DNA of 64,000 nucleotides from Mucilaginibacter sp. (GTDB lineage Bacteria; Bacteroidota; Bacteroidia; Sphingobacteriales; Sphingobacteriaceae): assembly GCF_028288225.1 (NCBI RefSeq), contig NZ_JAQBOC010000020.1:1-64000 (forward strand). Direction: 5' to 3'. The first letter of the stretch is position 1. The number at the start of each line of letters is the position of its first letter. The position numbers and the translations under genes were made by a program. The notes below the pieces were generated by a model. The model searched no databases, was not told the origin of the DNA, and saw only the letters and a list, made by a program, of their open reading frames with translations. Positions 18,944 through 27,100 of this stretch are shown here, piece after piece.

Positions 18944-19207
18944 ATGGACACTATACAACTAAGAGAACAACTAAAAAATCAAATTATAAAATTTTTAAAC
19001 CTTACCGACCTTACACCTGCTGATATAAAAGACGATGAGCCTTTATTTGGTGATGGCTTGGGTTTGGATTCTATTGATTCGCTTGAATTGATTGTGTTGC
19101 TTAAAAAGGAATATGGAATTGATATAAGGGATCCACGAGAGGGGCGTAAAGTTTTGATTGATGTGGCTACAATGGCGGATTATATTGCTGAACATAGCAA
19201 GAAGTAA
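18944..19207 (+). CDS. Acyl carrier protein (dar operon)
   Basis: Encodes 87 residues. The canonical site is GDGLGLDSIDSLELIVLLKK with Ser43 as the phosphopantetheine acceptor. It lies eight bases after the permease gene. Unlike the other ACP in the cluster it has the normal Asp-Ser, so the two ACPs probably serve different chains, one for the acyl/resorcinol side and one for the polyene side. Confidence 0.92.
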   Translation: MDTIQLREQLKNQIIKFLNLTDLTPADIKDDEPLFGDGLGLDSIDSLELIVLLKKEYGIDIRDPREGRKVLIDVATMADYIAEHSKK

Positions 19208-19208
19208 T

Positions 19209-19427
19209 ATGATGCGATTTAAATCTCTCCGGAAAGCTTGGGTAAGGGTAATTATCAGTCTGGCAGCAGGCGGTGTGATAAACGAGATCGTTTTTCTTTT
19301 CTTTGACGATGATCCGTATAGGCATCGTTTGCCCGATGAACCAAATTACACCATACTGTATGCGGTTTTTATCTATCTGATTCTTACGGGAACCATAAAA
19401 CACCTTGACAGGATTGAGCAGAGTTAA
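19209..19427 (+). CDS. Small membrane protein of unknown function
   Basis: Encodes 72 residues from ATG 19209 (an ATG at 19158 in the same frame would overlap the ACP by 50 bases and is less likely). It has two hydrophobic segments, WVRVIISLAAGGVINEIVFLFF and YTILYAVFIYLILTGTI, separated by an acidic turn (DDDPYRHRLPDEPN), so it is probably an inner-membrane hairpin. It closes the plus-strand operon and faces a convergent minus-strand operon. No family recognised. Confidence 0.65.
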   Translation: MMRFKSLRKAWVRVIISLAAGGVINEIVFLFFDDDPYRHRLPDEPNYTILYAVFIYLILTGTIKHLDRIEQS

Positions 19428-19458
19428 GTAGTGCGACAAATCTGAATTGTGTCTTTCA

Positions 19459-19842
19459 TTATCTATTGTTGGTAACAATACCAACAATGGCGGAGCATTT
19501 AAAACACACCGTTTCACCATCACTTAATTTGCCGGTAAAGCTGATGTCATCCCCAAAAAGTTTGTAGGACGTTTCCAACTGTACCGAAGCTGTTTTTACC
19601 GGATCAATCATATTAATGAACTTTAGCTGACTTGCTTTTTTTAGCTGTAACGATTGACCCAAAGCGCTTTCCAATACTTCTTTTACAATCTGCAGCATGC
19701 AAGCGCCGGGAACTACCGGCTGTCCCGGGAAATGGCCTTTAAATATTGAGCAATTTGGATTGATAGAAAGATCAGCTTTGATTACATTATCTGTATGTTC
19801 TATTTTAGCAACCTTAAATATTTCATCATTTACAATTCCCAT
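19459..19842 (-). CDS. Hotdog-fold 3-hydroxyacyl-ACP dehydratase (polyene arm)
   Basis: Encodes 127 residues. The catalytic region is IFKGHFPGQPVVPGACMLQIV, typical of FabZ-like dehydratases, followed by beta strands (KASQLKFINMIDP). It should remove water from 3-hydroxyacyl-ACP intermediates of the polyene. It is the last gene of the minus-strand block that starts at 22804 and is separated from the ketosynthase-like gene by nine bases. Its stop codon lies next to a stem-loop that may end transcription from this side. Confidence 0.85.
   Translation of the reverse strand: MGIVNDEIFKVAKIEHTDNVIKADLSINPNCSIFKGHFPGQPVVPGACMLQIVKEVLESALGQSLQLKKASQLKFINMIDPVKTASVQLETSYKLFGDDISFTGKLSDGETVCFKCSAIVGIVTNNR
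19465..19488. other. Stem-loop at the convergent gene ends
   Basis: A perfect 10-bp stem (ATTGTTGGTA with its complement) and four-base loop lies inside the last codons of the dehydratase gene, between two converging operons. It lacks a T run, so it is a weak terminator candidate or an mRNA end-protecting hairpin. Confidence 0.4.
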
Positions 19843-19851
19843 CGCAACGAA

Positions 19852-20916
19852 TTAAATTGCTGAAACCAGCATTAGTGAATGATATTTATTTTGGTAATGA
19901 TTATAGATCAATACTTTTTTAGGCGCAGGCAAATTTGATCCGTTTTCCAAAATTACATCGGGAATTATGCCTTTTTTTACAATGTTTGATGCCAGCCATA
20001 AAGCAAATGACGATGCAACAGTGTATTCGCCACAAAGGTGTTTGTAGTTAGCAGCAGCAATGTTTTTAAATACGGAATTGCTTAATGCCTTGTAAATTTC
20101 GTCATTTCTTGTATCTCCGTTTTTGCCGGTGATCACCAGATCGATATCGCTGGGTTTTAATAAATGAACTGCTAAAAATGCTGTAATCCGTTTTTCAATA
20201 TCCTGCGTATCTTTTGGCTTATAAAAAGTATTAACCGCAATTAATTCTGCCAGGTTATCTGGGGATGGTTTATCTGTTAATAAGAAAAATGCAGCGCCTT
20301 CGCCACTTACCGTGCCTTTTGATTCGGATGAATAGAGCGAAAGGTTTGAAACGGGATGACGTTTATATAAGCCAAGCCGGGTTAAAATAGTATGACTGGC
20401 ATCAACCATTTCTTCGGTTCCGCCTACTAATATATTGTCTGCTTCCTGCTCCTTTAAAAGCATAATCGCATCAAACAATGCGCTTTCAAAAGATACGCCT
20501 TTATGTACAAACGTATTATTATAAGCGTGACATTTTAGCATTAAAGCTATTTGTGCGGCAACCGTATTGTGGGTTGATTGAATAAAAGCGGTAGGGGGCA
20601 GCAGTTCTTCATCCTGTTCAATAATACGCGTTAAAAAAGTCACAGTATCTTCCAGGCAGCCAAATGCCGTGCCGGTAATAATTGCACCGGGCATTTCGGT
20701 ATCACCATTTTTTAAGCATTCTTTTGCTGCAGCTACGCCCATCTTTATCACATGGCTCATTCGGCGGAGAAGTTTTGGATCGATATATTCTTTATAGTCG
20801 GGTTCAATAGCCTGTAAACGGGTGCTGTTATATTCAACAACATCCGTTAAAAAATCTTCATGCCCAAAAGTTTTCTGGGCAGAGATACAGGCTGATGAGC
20901 GGATGTATATTTTCAT
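19852..20916 (-). CDS. Ketosynthase-like protein without catalytic residues (chain length factor type)
   Basis: Encodes 354 residues with a ketosynthase fold (GAIITGTAFGCLEDTVTF, ADNILVGGTEEMVD, KGTVSGEGAAFFLL). All three catalytic positions are changed: HKGVSFESALFD has no Cys at the nucleophile site, ITGKNGDTRNDEIY lacks the first His, and LCGEYTVASSFAL has Glu where the second His belongs. It therefore should not condense. By analogy with the KS-CLF pairs of aryl polyene and type II polyketide systems it is probably the partner of the active ketosynthase encoded two bases upstream and helps set chain length. Confidence 0.82.
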   Translation of the reverse strand: MKIYIRSSACISAQKTFGHEDFLTDVVEYNSTRLQAIEPDYKEYIDPKLLRRMSHVIKMGVAAAKECLKNGDTEMPGAIITGTAFGCLEDTVTFLTRIIEQDEELLPPTAFIQSTHNTVAAQIALMLKCHAYNNTFVHKGVSFESALFDAIMLLKEQEADNILVGGTEEMVDASHTILTRLGLYKRHPVSNLSLYSSESKGTVSGEGAAFFLLTDKPSPDNLAELIAVNTFYKPKDTQDIEKRITAFLAVHLLKPSDIDLVITGKNGDTRNDEIYKALSNSVFKNIAAANYKHLCGEYTVASSFALWLASNIVKKGIIPDVILENGSNLPAPKKVLIYNHYQNKYHSLMLVSAI

Positions 20917-20917
20917 A

Positions 20918-22117
20918 TCAGATCCCCGAAAATATTAAAGATGTACAATTACCACCAAAGCCAAATGAGTTTGACATTACGTGTTTGATGTTCTGTCCTT
21001 TCAAAAATTTCCTTTCGGGCTCCAAAGGCAGATCGCTCATGCGCGTTTCAAACCGCAGGTTAGGGTAAATAATTCCGTGTTTTATAGCAAGTGCAGAAAA
21101 TACAGCCTCAATGCCGCCGCTTGCGCCAAGTGTATGGCCTGTAAATGATTTTGTTGAGCTCATTGGGGGATATACCGGATCAAATAGTCTTTTAACTGCT
21201 GTGCCCTCGGCGCTATCATTATTTGGCGTGCCGGTTCCATGCAGGTTGATATAACTTATATCCGAAGGCTTTAAACCGCTTTTTTCCAGGGCTCCCTTCA
21301 TAGCCATATATGAACCTGTACCATCGGGAGAGGAAGCTGTTTGATGATAAGCGTCGTTACTGTTATTATAGCCGCTTAGCTTACAGTATAATGGCTTGGT
21401 TAGGGTCTTAGCCACTTTATCAGAAACTAACACCATATAACCCGCGCCTTCGCCAAGGTTCAGGCCTTCTCTATGTTCATCAAAAGGTTTGCAAAACTCC
21501 TTATCCAGTATCATTAATGTGTTAAAGCCATTTAGCGTAAATTTAGTTAAGGCATCTGTTCCGCCGGCAACAACTACGTCAAGTATATCATTTTTAATTA
21601 GTCGGGTGCCGTAAAAAACAGCATTTGCAGATGATGAACAGGCAGTGCTTATGGTGGTCATAAAATCTGTTATCCCCAATTGATCCGCAACAATCTCAGT
21701 CATGCTGCCACACTCATGGTCGAACACGTTTTTTAATTTGCCTTTATTGTTATCAGCTAAAAACTCAATAAAAAAATCCTCACTCTTATCCATACCGCCC
21801 ACCGTGTTTGCCGAAACAAAACCGGTACGTAGGCTGCTTAGGTTTGGAATAGCTGCATCCGTTAATGCTTCCCTTGCAGCAATCAGGCTTAATAGCGCTG
21901 TACGGCTGTTGTGGGTAGTTGGGCCGGTTATGGCTATAAGTTGCTCATCCGTTAATTTAACTTCGGCTACAGGCAGCTTATGACGGTGTATGGTATCAAG
22001 CAAGGTAATGTCAGCCATGCCCGCTTCTCCGCGTTCAAATGAAGTCAGGTGTTCAGCCACATTATTCCCGATCGCCGAAATTACACCCACACCTGCAACG
22101 TAAACTGTTTGATCCAT
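20918..22117 (-). CDS. Beta-ketoacyl-ACP synthase, active (polyene arm)
   Basis: Encodes 399 residues from the Met of MDQTVYVAGVGVIS; an upstream ATG at 22159 adds 14 residues that do not belong to the fold. Cys160 lies in TISTACSSSANAV and both catalytic histidines are present (NLHGTGTPNNDSAEG and SFTGHTLGASGGIE). It should extend the aryl-primed chain with malonyl-ACP. It is directly followed by the ketosynthase-like partner without catalytic residues, so the two probably form a heterodimer. Confidence 0.92.
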   Translation of the reverse strand: MDQTVYVAGVGVISAIGNNVAEHLTSFERGEAGMADITLLDTIHRHKLPVAEVKLTDEQLIAITGPTTHNSRTALLSLIAAREALTDAAIPNLSSLRTGFVSANTVGGMDKSEDFFIEFLADNNKGKLKNVFDHECGSMTEIVADQLGITDFMTTISTACSSSANAVFYGTRLIKNDILDVVVAGGTDALTKFTLNGFNTLMILDKEFCKPFDEHREGLNLGEGAGYMVLVSDKVAKTLTKPLYCKLSGYNNSNDAYHQTASSPDGTGSYMAMKGALEKSGLKPSDISYINLHGTGTPNNDSAEGTAVKRLFDPVYPPMSSTKSFTGHTLGASGGIEAVFSALAIKHGIIYPNLRFETRMSDLPLEPERKFLKGQNIKHVMSNSFGFGGNCTSLIFSGI

Positions 22118-22180
22118 ATATTTTGAGAGTAGATTTGACAACTTTTTAAAAGTTGTCAAATCTTGTCGTATTTAAAAATT

Positions 22181-22804
22181 TTAAATTTTATCTGCAAAAA
22201 TACCATTCATTTTTTCAACAGAAAATTGTATTGCCTGTCCTGTTTTTTTCTTTTCCACCAAAAATAAAACAGCTTGGTAATCCTGCTCCAAAACTTCTAC
22301 CCATCCGCAAATACAGGCCTGCAAAATATCACTATCGAGCAGGTAATTTACCTGTTGCGCTATAAATGCGGTATCGAAAGCATCCTGGATAAAAAAAGCA
22401 TGCTCGCCTTTAAATTTATGCCGGATACAAATTTCGCCGATAACAATATTCGGCAAGGTATAAACAAATACCGCCGGACTTGGAAATTCTTTTATCGTAT
22501 CCGCATATTTCAGGTCGTTATCCAGGCTTGAATTTGAATTAGCCAGAACTATTCCAATTTCTTCCGGTTGATAATTATCTTTCTTAAACCCATCTTTTAA
22601 CAAGATTTCAGCAGCCAGCCAGCCCAGCTTGCTTAAATTATCCATTTTATAAAACTTCGGATAATTAAAGTGGAAATGCTGGTAAATAGAAAGCAGGAAG
22701 CCTGACAGATCAATGCCCTGGTTTTCGTAAACCTTGCTGCCGTTTTTATTTACAGTCCCATTGCTAATGCTGCAACTGCTTGTTATATGGTTTTTTTCTA
22801 TCAA
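22181..22804 (-). CDS. Half-length ketosynthase-like protein
   Basis: Encodes 207 residues, about half of a ketosynthase. It keeps features of the N-terminal thiolase half (LSKLGWLAAEILLKDGF, EEIGIVLANSNSSLDNDL, SPAVFVYTLPNIVIGEI) but has no nucleophile: HAFFIQDAFDTAFIA stands where the Cys loop should be, and the C-terminal half with the histidines is missing. The ends are clean, so it looks like a stable short family rather than a pseudogene. It may be a second non-catalytic partner, perhaps for the ketosynthase encoded upstream at 22966. It is the first gene of its block, 63 bases before the next. Confidence 0.7.
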   Translation of the reverse strand: MIEKNHITSSCSISNGTVNKNGSKVYENQGIDLSGFLLSIYQHFHFNYPKFYKMDNLSKLGWLAAEILLKDGFKKDNYQPEEIGIVLANSNSSLDNDLKYADTIKEFPSPAVFVYTLPNIVIGEICIRHKFKGEHAFFIQDAFDTAFIAQQVNYLLDSDILQACICGWVEVLEQDYQAVLFLVEKKKTGQAIQFSVEKMNGIFADKI

Positions 22805-22832
22805 TGCTTATCTGCTTAATTTAACCTTCTTG

Positions 22833-22941
22833 TCATTGCGAGGTACGAAGCAATCGCGAACTGTGCATTTATGCCTTGCAGGTTCTAAATCTTTCTGCCC
22901 GCTCCGTAAAGTTTGTGATGGCCGAGCTTCGCTCGCAATGA
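22833..22941. repeat. MITE-like intergenic repeat with TCATTGCGAG ends
   Basis: A 109-base segment bounded by the inverted ends TCATTGCGAG and CTCGCAATGA fills most of the gap between two ketosynthase genes. The left end continues with GTACGAAGCAATCGCG. Similar non-coding repeats are scattered in many Bacteroidota genomes as I recall; copy number cannot be judged here. Confidence 0.65.
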
Positions 22942-22965
22942 TAAATTATACGCTTTCAAATATAA

Positions 22966-24108
22966 TTATTTGCCAATTACTAACGCCGCATTACAGCCGC
23001 CAAAGCCTGATGCTGTTTTAAGAAAATTACCAGCATTAATGCGCATAGGGGAGGTGCACACATTTACAGGACTGGTAACGCCCAATTCTTTAAAACCCAA
23101 TGTTGAGATCACCAAATTTTCTTTTAATGATTGGATGGAAATAACAGACTCTATCAATCCTGCCGCACCTAATGTATGTCCATAATAACCTTTTAAACTG
23201 TTTAACGGTTGTGATTGTAAGCCGGCTAATCCAATTGCGTTAGCTTCCATTTCATCATTATAAACGGTTGCAGTGCCGTGAGCCGAAATAAAGTCGATTT
23301 CATTTGCTGAAACTTTTGCATCCGTCATCGTTTGTTTTATGGCATGTCCTAACTCTTCACCGGTTCTGGATGGTCCGGAGATATGGTTAGCATCATTACT
23401 TATCGAACCGCCTTTAACTTTTATATTCCCCTCAAATTTTTTATTGGTAGATAGAATAACTGTTGCGGCGCCTTCACCCAGATTTAAACCGTTTCGTGAT
23501 CTATCGAAAGGTCTACAAATCTCATTACTAAGCGCCTGGAAGGATTGAAAACCGGAGACAATGAACTTTGAAATAACATCAGCACCGCATATAACTGCAT
23601 TTTCATATTGCCCCATTCTAAGCATACGCATTCCTGTAATAATTGCCATTACACCAGAGATACAGGCATTTGAAATAACTACGGGTTGATTTTGGAACCC
23701 AAAATGTTCAGCAACCAGCCTGGCAGAGGTTGACATCGAGATTCTTTTTTGCAGTTCAGTACTGTTTACTTCTGTTTCAAGCAGGCTGATATTTCCTTTG
23801 GTACTGGAGATAATTAAAACCGTTTTTTTGTTTTTTGGATCGATGCTGTTATCTTTTAGTGCATCAGTTATTGAAGCGATGAGCAGCTGCTCGAATTTTG
23901 TATAATTATTAGCCTCATCTATAAAAACCTCGTCTTTATCAAATAACGAAGCGAAAAATGGAGTTGGGGAAAGCATCTTATCGTTATGTTGCTTTACTCC
24001 TGATATATTATTTTTTAATTGCGAAAAATTTTCAGCTGTGGTTTTACCGAAAGGGGAAAATATATTATCAGCAACTACAAAAATATCCGGTTCACTCATC
24101 CTGCTCAT
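22966..24108 (-). CDS. Beta-ketoacyl-ACP synthase, active (second polyene-arm enzyme)
   Basis: Encodes 380 residues. Cys149 is in VVISNACISGVMAII, and the histidines are in FISAHGTATVYNDEME and KGYYGHTLGAAGLIES, so the triad is complete. The region RNGLNLGEGAATVIL is typical of KAS I/II. Two active ketosynthases in the polyene arm parallel ApeO and ApeR of aryl polyene clusters, where one starts and the other extends the chain. It follows the dehydratase gene at 24121 by 12 bases and ends the operon that starts with the ammonia-lyase. Confidence 0.9.
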   Translation of the reverse strand: MSRMSEPDIFVVADNIFSPFGKTTAENFSQLKNNISGVKQHNDKMLSPTPFFASLFDKDEVFIDEANNYTKFEQLLIASITDALKDNSIDPKNKKTVLIISSTKGNISLLETEVNSTELQKRISMSTSARLVAEHFGFQNQPVVISNACISGVMAIITGMRMLRMGQYENAVICGADVISKFIVSGFQSFQALSNEICRPFDRSRNGLNLGEGAATVILSTNKKFEGNIKVKGGSISNDANHISGPSRTGEELGHAIKQTMTDAKVSANEIDFISAHGTATVYNDEMEANAIGLAGLQSQPLNSLKGYYGHTLGAAGLIESVISIQSLKENLVISTLGFKELGVTSPVNVCTSPMRINAGNFLKTASGFGGCNAALVIGK

Positions 24109-24120
24109 ATCTTTTTGTTT

Positions 24121-24543
24121 TTATTCATTGCCAATAAATACTTTCATTTCACATTGGGCCAATAAATTGCCGTTATGCCAAACTTTTCCTGAAAGTACGG
24201 TAACATTAAATACCTGGTTTTCTATTGTTATTTCGGTGATCAATTCATCATTAACTTTTGGTAAACTAAACACCTCAAAATCTTTTATTGCCCCAATATA
24301 ACCAACCTCAACCGGTTTGCTTTCAGTATTTGCAATATAGCCTGATCTTAATGCTGCTGTTTGGGCTATGTTTTCCATCAGCCCGGCTTCCTGGAAGATC
24401 CCTTTTTTTACAAATAAATTGTCCGGGTTAATAATAAAGCTGCTTTTGGTAGTTGTTTCATCAACATAAAGCAATTTACTCACCATTACAAATGGTGGTT
24501 TTTGAGGAATCAGGTGGAGTATATCTTCAACCGGAAAATTCAT
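24121..24543 (-). CDS. Hotdog-fold dehydratase (ApeP-like)
   Basis: Encodes 140 residues. It begins with VEDILHLIPQKPPFVMVSKLL, the form seen in ApeP/FabZ-like hotdog proteins, and holds the helix FQEAGLMENIAQTAALRSGY with a conserved Glu. The usual GHFPGxPVxPG stretch is absent, as in the ApeP/ApeI type. It is likely a second polyene-chain dehydratase working with the one at 19459. Three bases separate it from the ketoreductase gene. Confidence 0.8.
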   Translation of the reverse strand: MNFPVEDILHLIPQKPPFVMVSKLLYVDETTTKSSFIINPDNLFVKKGIFQEAGLMENIAQTAALRSGYIANTESKPVEVGYIGAIKDFEVFSLPKVNDELITEITIENQVFNVTVLSGKVWHNGNLLAQCEMKVFIGNE

Positions 24544-24546
24544 AGA

Positions 24547-25272
24547 TCAGGAATATAAGCCCCCGTTAACGGATAGTACCTGCCCGGTTATATATGCAGC
24601 TTCCGGCGATGCAAAAAATGCAGCAGCACTTGCCACTTCTTCAGGCAGGCCAAAGCGCCTTGCCGGGATCATCATTTTTAATTCTTTTTCGTCAAGGCCT
24701 TCGGTCATGTCGGTTTTAATAAAACCGGGAGCTAATGCATTTACGGTAATACCCTGCCGGGCAATTTCCTGTGCCAATGCCTTTGTTGCGCCGATTACAC
24801 CAGCTTTGGCTGCTGAATAATTTGTTTGTCCGGCTAAGCCTTTTAAACCAGAAAGCGAAACTATATTGATGATTCTACCATATTTGCGGGTGAGCATGCT
24901 GTTTAGCACCAGGCGGGTAACATAAAAAAAGCTATCCAGGTTGGTTTTTAAAACGTTGTCCCATTGATCTTCAGCCATCCAGGCCATCAGGCTGTCATCG
25001 CGGATGCCGGCATTGTTTACCAGCACTTCAATGTATTTATCCCCGTTAGCTTCTATCCAATTGCCTAATAGTTTTATTTGTTCTTTATCAGCTACGTCAA
25101 AAGGCATCAATTCACCATTGCCGCCATTTTCCTTTATTAGGGCAAGGGTTGTATTTGCCTCGGCTACGTTGCTTTTATAATTTACCAGTACATAATATCC
25201 CATGGCAGCCATCCTGATACAGATTGCCCTGCCAATTCCTCTTGAGCCACCAGTGATTAATGCGCATTTCAT
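24547..25272 (-). CDS. 3-ketoacyl-ACP reductase (FabG-like)
   Basis: Encodes 241 residues of the classical SDR family. NADPH binding is in ALITGGSRGIGRAI, the NNAG motif is in VLVNNAGIRDDSL, and the catalytic Ser and Tyr-x3-Lys are in IVSLSGLKG and NYSAAKAGVIG. The end SVNGGLYS is normal. It should reduce 3-ketoacyl-ACP in the polyene cycle and may also serve the left arm, which has no ketoreductase of its own. It overlaps the ammonia-lyase gene by four bases (ATGA). Confidence 0.93.
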   Translation of the reverse strand: MKCALITGGSRGIGRAICIRMAAMGYYVLVNYKSNVAEANTTLALIKENGGNGELMPFDVADKEQIKLLGNWIEANGDKYIEVLVNNAGIRDDSLMAWMAEDQWDNVLKTNLDSFFYVTRLVLNSMLTRKYGRIINIVSLSGLKGLAGQTNYSAAKAGVIGATKALAQEIARQGITVNALAPGFIKTDMTEGLDEKELKMMIPARRFGLPEEVASAAAFFASPEAAYITGQVLSVNGGLYS

Positions 25273-26825
25273 TTTGAAAATGATGTAATATGATCTGTAG
25301 ATTCAAGGAAATTCTTAACCCTTTCCAGGTCTTTATATTTAGGCGCATCCTCAATAAATTTAGGGAAGATCTGCCTTACTTCGTCATACAATACTCTTGA
25401 AGTTGTTGAAAGCCTGTCTTTGCACTCCAAATAATCAATTGCCTGTAAAATGGTCATCAGGTGGATGCCAAGCACTTCAAATGAGTTATCTATAACCCTT
25501 TTTGTCATCAATGCGGCATTACAGCCCATGCTTACAATATCCTGGTTGTCATTATTGTTAGGGATACTATGTACATACATCGGGAAAGATAAGGTTTGAT
25601 TTTCAGCAACAGTCGAAGTGGCCGTAAACTGCATTCCCTGCATCCCGAAATTAAGCCCAAGCACACCTAAATTTACAAAAGGAGGCAGCTTTTGGTTTAG
25701 TTTGCTGTTCAGCAGGTAGTTCAGCTGTCTTTCGGCTAACATAGATACCCGGGTAATAGCAATTTTTAGCTTATCCATTTCCAGGGAAACATAATCGCCA
25801 TGGAAATTACCACCATGAAAAATGTTCTGATTCTCATGGTCGATAACCGGGTTGTCATTAACGGAGTTTAACTCATTTACAACCGTGTTTTCAACCTGCG
25901 AAATAGTATCATAAACAGGCCCCAAAATTTGCGTTACACAACGCAGAGAATAATATTCCTGTACTTTATCCTCAAATATTTCCTGGTCAAGGTTATCCGG
26001 GTTGTATAAATGTTCCGAGCGATCGCGGATCATTTTGCTATCCTTCAAAATCTCACGCATCATCCCGGCTATGGCATTTTGACCTTTATGGCGTTTTACA
26101 ACATTTAGCTCTTGCGAATAATGATCATCAAAAGCTTCAACAATCTCATTGATCATCGCCGAAAATAAAACAGACCAATTAAGTAGTTTTTTAGCCTGGA
26201 TGATATTGATCATGCCTATGCCCGTCATTGCCGATGTGCCATTTAAAATAGCAAGGCCCTCGCGGATATGGATAGAAAGTGGCTTTATATTGAATTTGTT
26301 AAAAATGTCCATAGTTGGATGAACGGCATCTTCAAAAATAACTTCTCCTTCGCCAATTAAAACCAAACCGAGGTGCGCCAACTGAACCAGATCACCGCTT
26401 GCCCCAACACCGCCATGCTCGTAAATGCATGGGGAGATATTTTTATTTATAAGCTCTTTTAATAGTTCAACAACATCAGTATGCACACCTGAATAAGCCT
26501 GCATAAAGCTGTTTAAACGGGCTATCATTAATGCTTTTGAGAGTTGAGCCGTCATCAACTTCCCACTGCCTGATGAGTGACTGCGGATCAGGTTATATTG
26601 AAGCTGTAATATGTTTTCCTCGTTAACTTTGTATTGCGCCATTGGCCCAAAACCGGTGTTTATGCCATAAATGAGCTTGTTTGACGAGAATTGTTTAAGA
26701 AATTCAAAGTTGGTATTTATCTTAGTTAAAGCAGCTGCATCTAAAGCAACTTCGTTTTGTTTAAATATCAGTTCAGAAAAATCATTTAAAGAAAGCGCAC
26801 TTTGTCCAACATGTATCATGGGCAA
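25269..26825 (-). CDS. Tyrosine ammonia-lyase (HAL/PAL/TAL family)
   Basis: Encodes 518 residues. The MIO cofactor triad Ala142-Ser143-Gly144 is in HGGVGASGDLVQLAHLG, the catalytic Tyr53 is in IYGINTGFGPM, and HSIPNNNDNQDIVSMG is the conserved late motif. The selectivity loop reads LIRSHSSGSG and the protein closely follows, from memory, the tyrosine ammonia-lyase of the Flavobacterium johnsoniae flexirubin cluster. It should convert tyrosine to 4-coumarate, the starter of the polyene. Histidine lyase activity cannot be excluded from sequence, but no other hut genes are nearby. First gene of its operon. Confidence 0.9.
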   Translation of the reverse strand: MPMIHVGQSALSLNDFSELIFKQNEVALDAAALTKINTNFEFLKQFSSNKLIYGINTGFGPMAQYKVNEENILQLQYNLIRSHSSGSGKLMTAQLSKALMIARLNSFMQAYSGVHTDVVELLKELINKNISPCIYEHGGVGASGDLVQLAHLGLVLIGEGEVIFEDAVHPTMDIFNKFNIKPLSIHIREGLAILNGTSAMTGIGMINIIQAKKLLNWSVLFSAMINEIVEAFDDHYSQELNVVKRHKGQNAIAGMMREILKDSKMIRDRSEHLYNPDNLDQEIFEDKVQEYYSLRCVTQILGPVYDTISQVENTVVNELNSVNDNPVIDHENQNIFHGGNFHGDYVSLEMDKLKIAITRVSMLAERQLNYLLNSKLNQKLPPFVNLGVLGLNFGMQGMQFTATSTVAENQTLSFPMYVHSIPNNNDNQDIVSMGCNAALMTKRVIDNSFEVLGIHLMTILQAIDYLECKDRLSTTSRVLYDEVRQIFPKFIEDAPKYKDLERVKNFLESTDHITSFSK

Positions 26826-26987
26826 AAAAATATTTGTTTTATCAGGGTGAATAATAATCCGCTAAAGTATAAAATATATATAAAAGGGAGGGTATAAACT
26901 GTAATAACACAGGGAATGGGTAATTGTGTTATTTGAATATGTCGATAGGGTTAAAAAACGGAAATTCTAATGTTACTCACTCTTTAC

Positions 26988-27080
26988 GTCATGCCAAATT
27001 TATCTCGGTACCCAACGGGACATCCCCGCATGCATGGTGTAGACTTAGCAAGTGGGGTGCTGAAATAAATTCAGCATGAC
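26988..27080. repeat. MITE-like intergenic repeat with GTCATGC ends
   Basis: A 93-base element between the ammonia-lyase and ligase genes. Its ends are imperfect inverted repeats: GTCATGCCAAATTTATCTC at the left pairs with GAAATAAATTCAGCATGAC at the right. The family is different from the one at 22833. Elements of this look are common between genes in Sphingobacteriaceae as I recall. Confidence 0.6.
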
Positions 27081-27100
27081 ATGTCTTATATATAGCAATT

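Noticed and set aside
19167..19523. Minus-strand frame of 118 codons overlapping the ACP end and the small membrane protein
   Set aside because: It overlaps three better-supported genes and its composition is not protein-like.
25269..26825. Histidine ammonia-lyase of histidine breakdown (hutH)
   Set aside because: No other hut genes are near, the gene overlaps a polyene ketoreductase gene, and its loop and late motifs match flexirubin-cluster tyrosine lyases.
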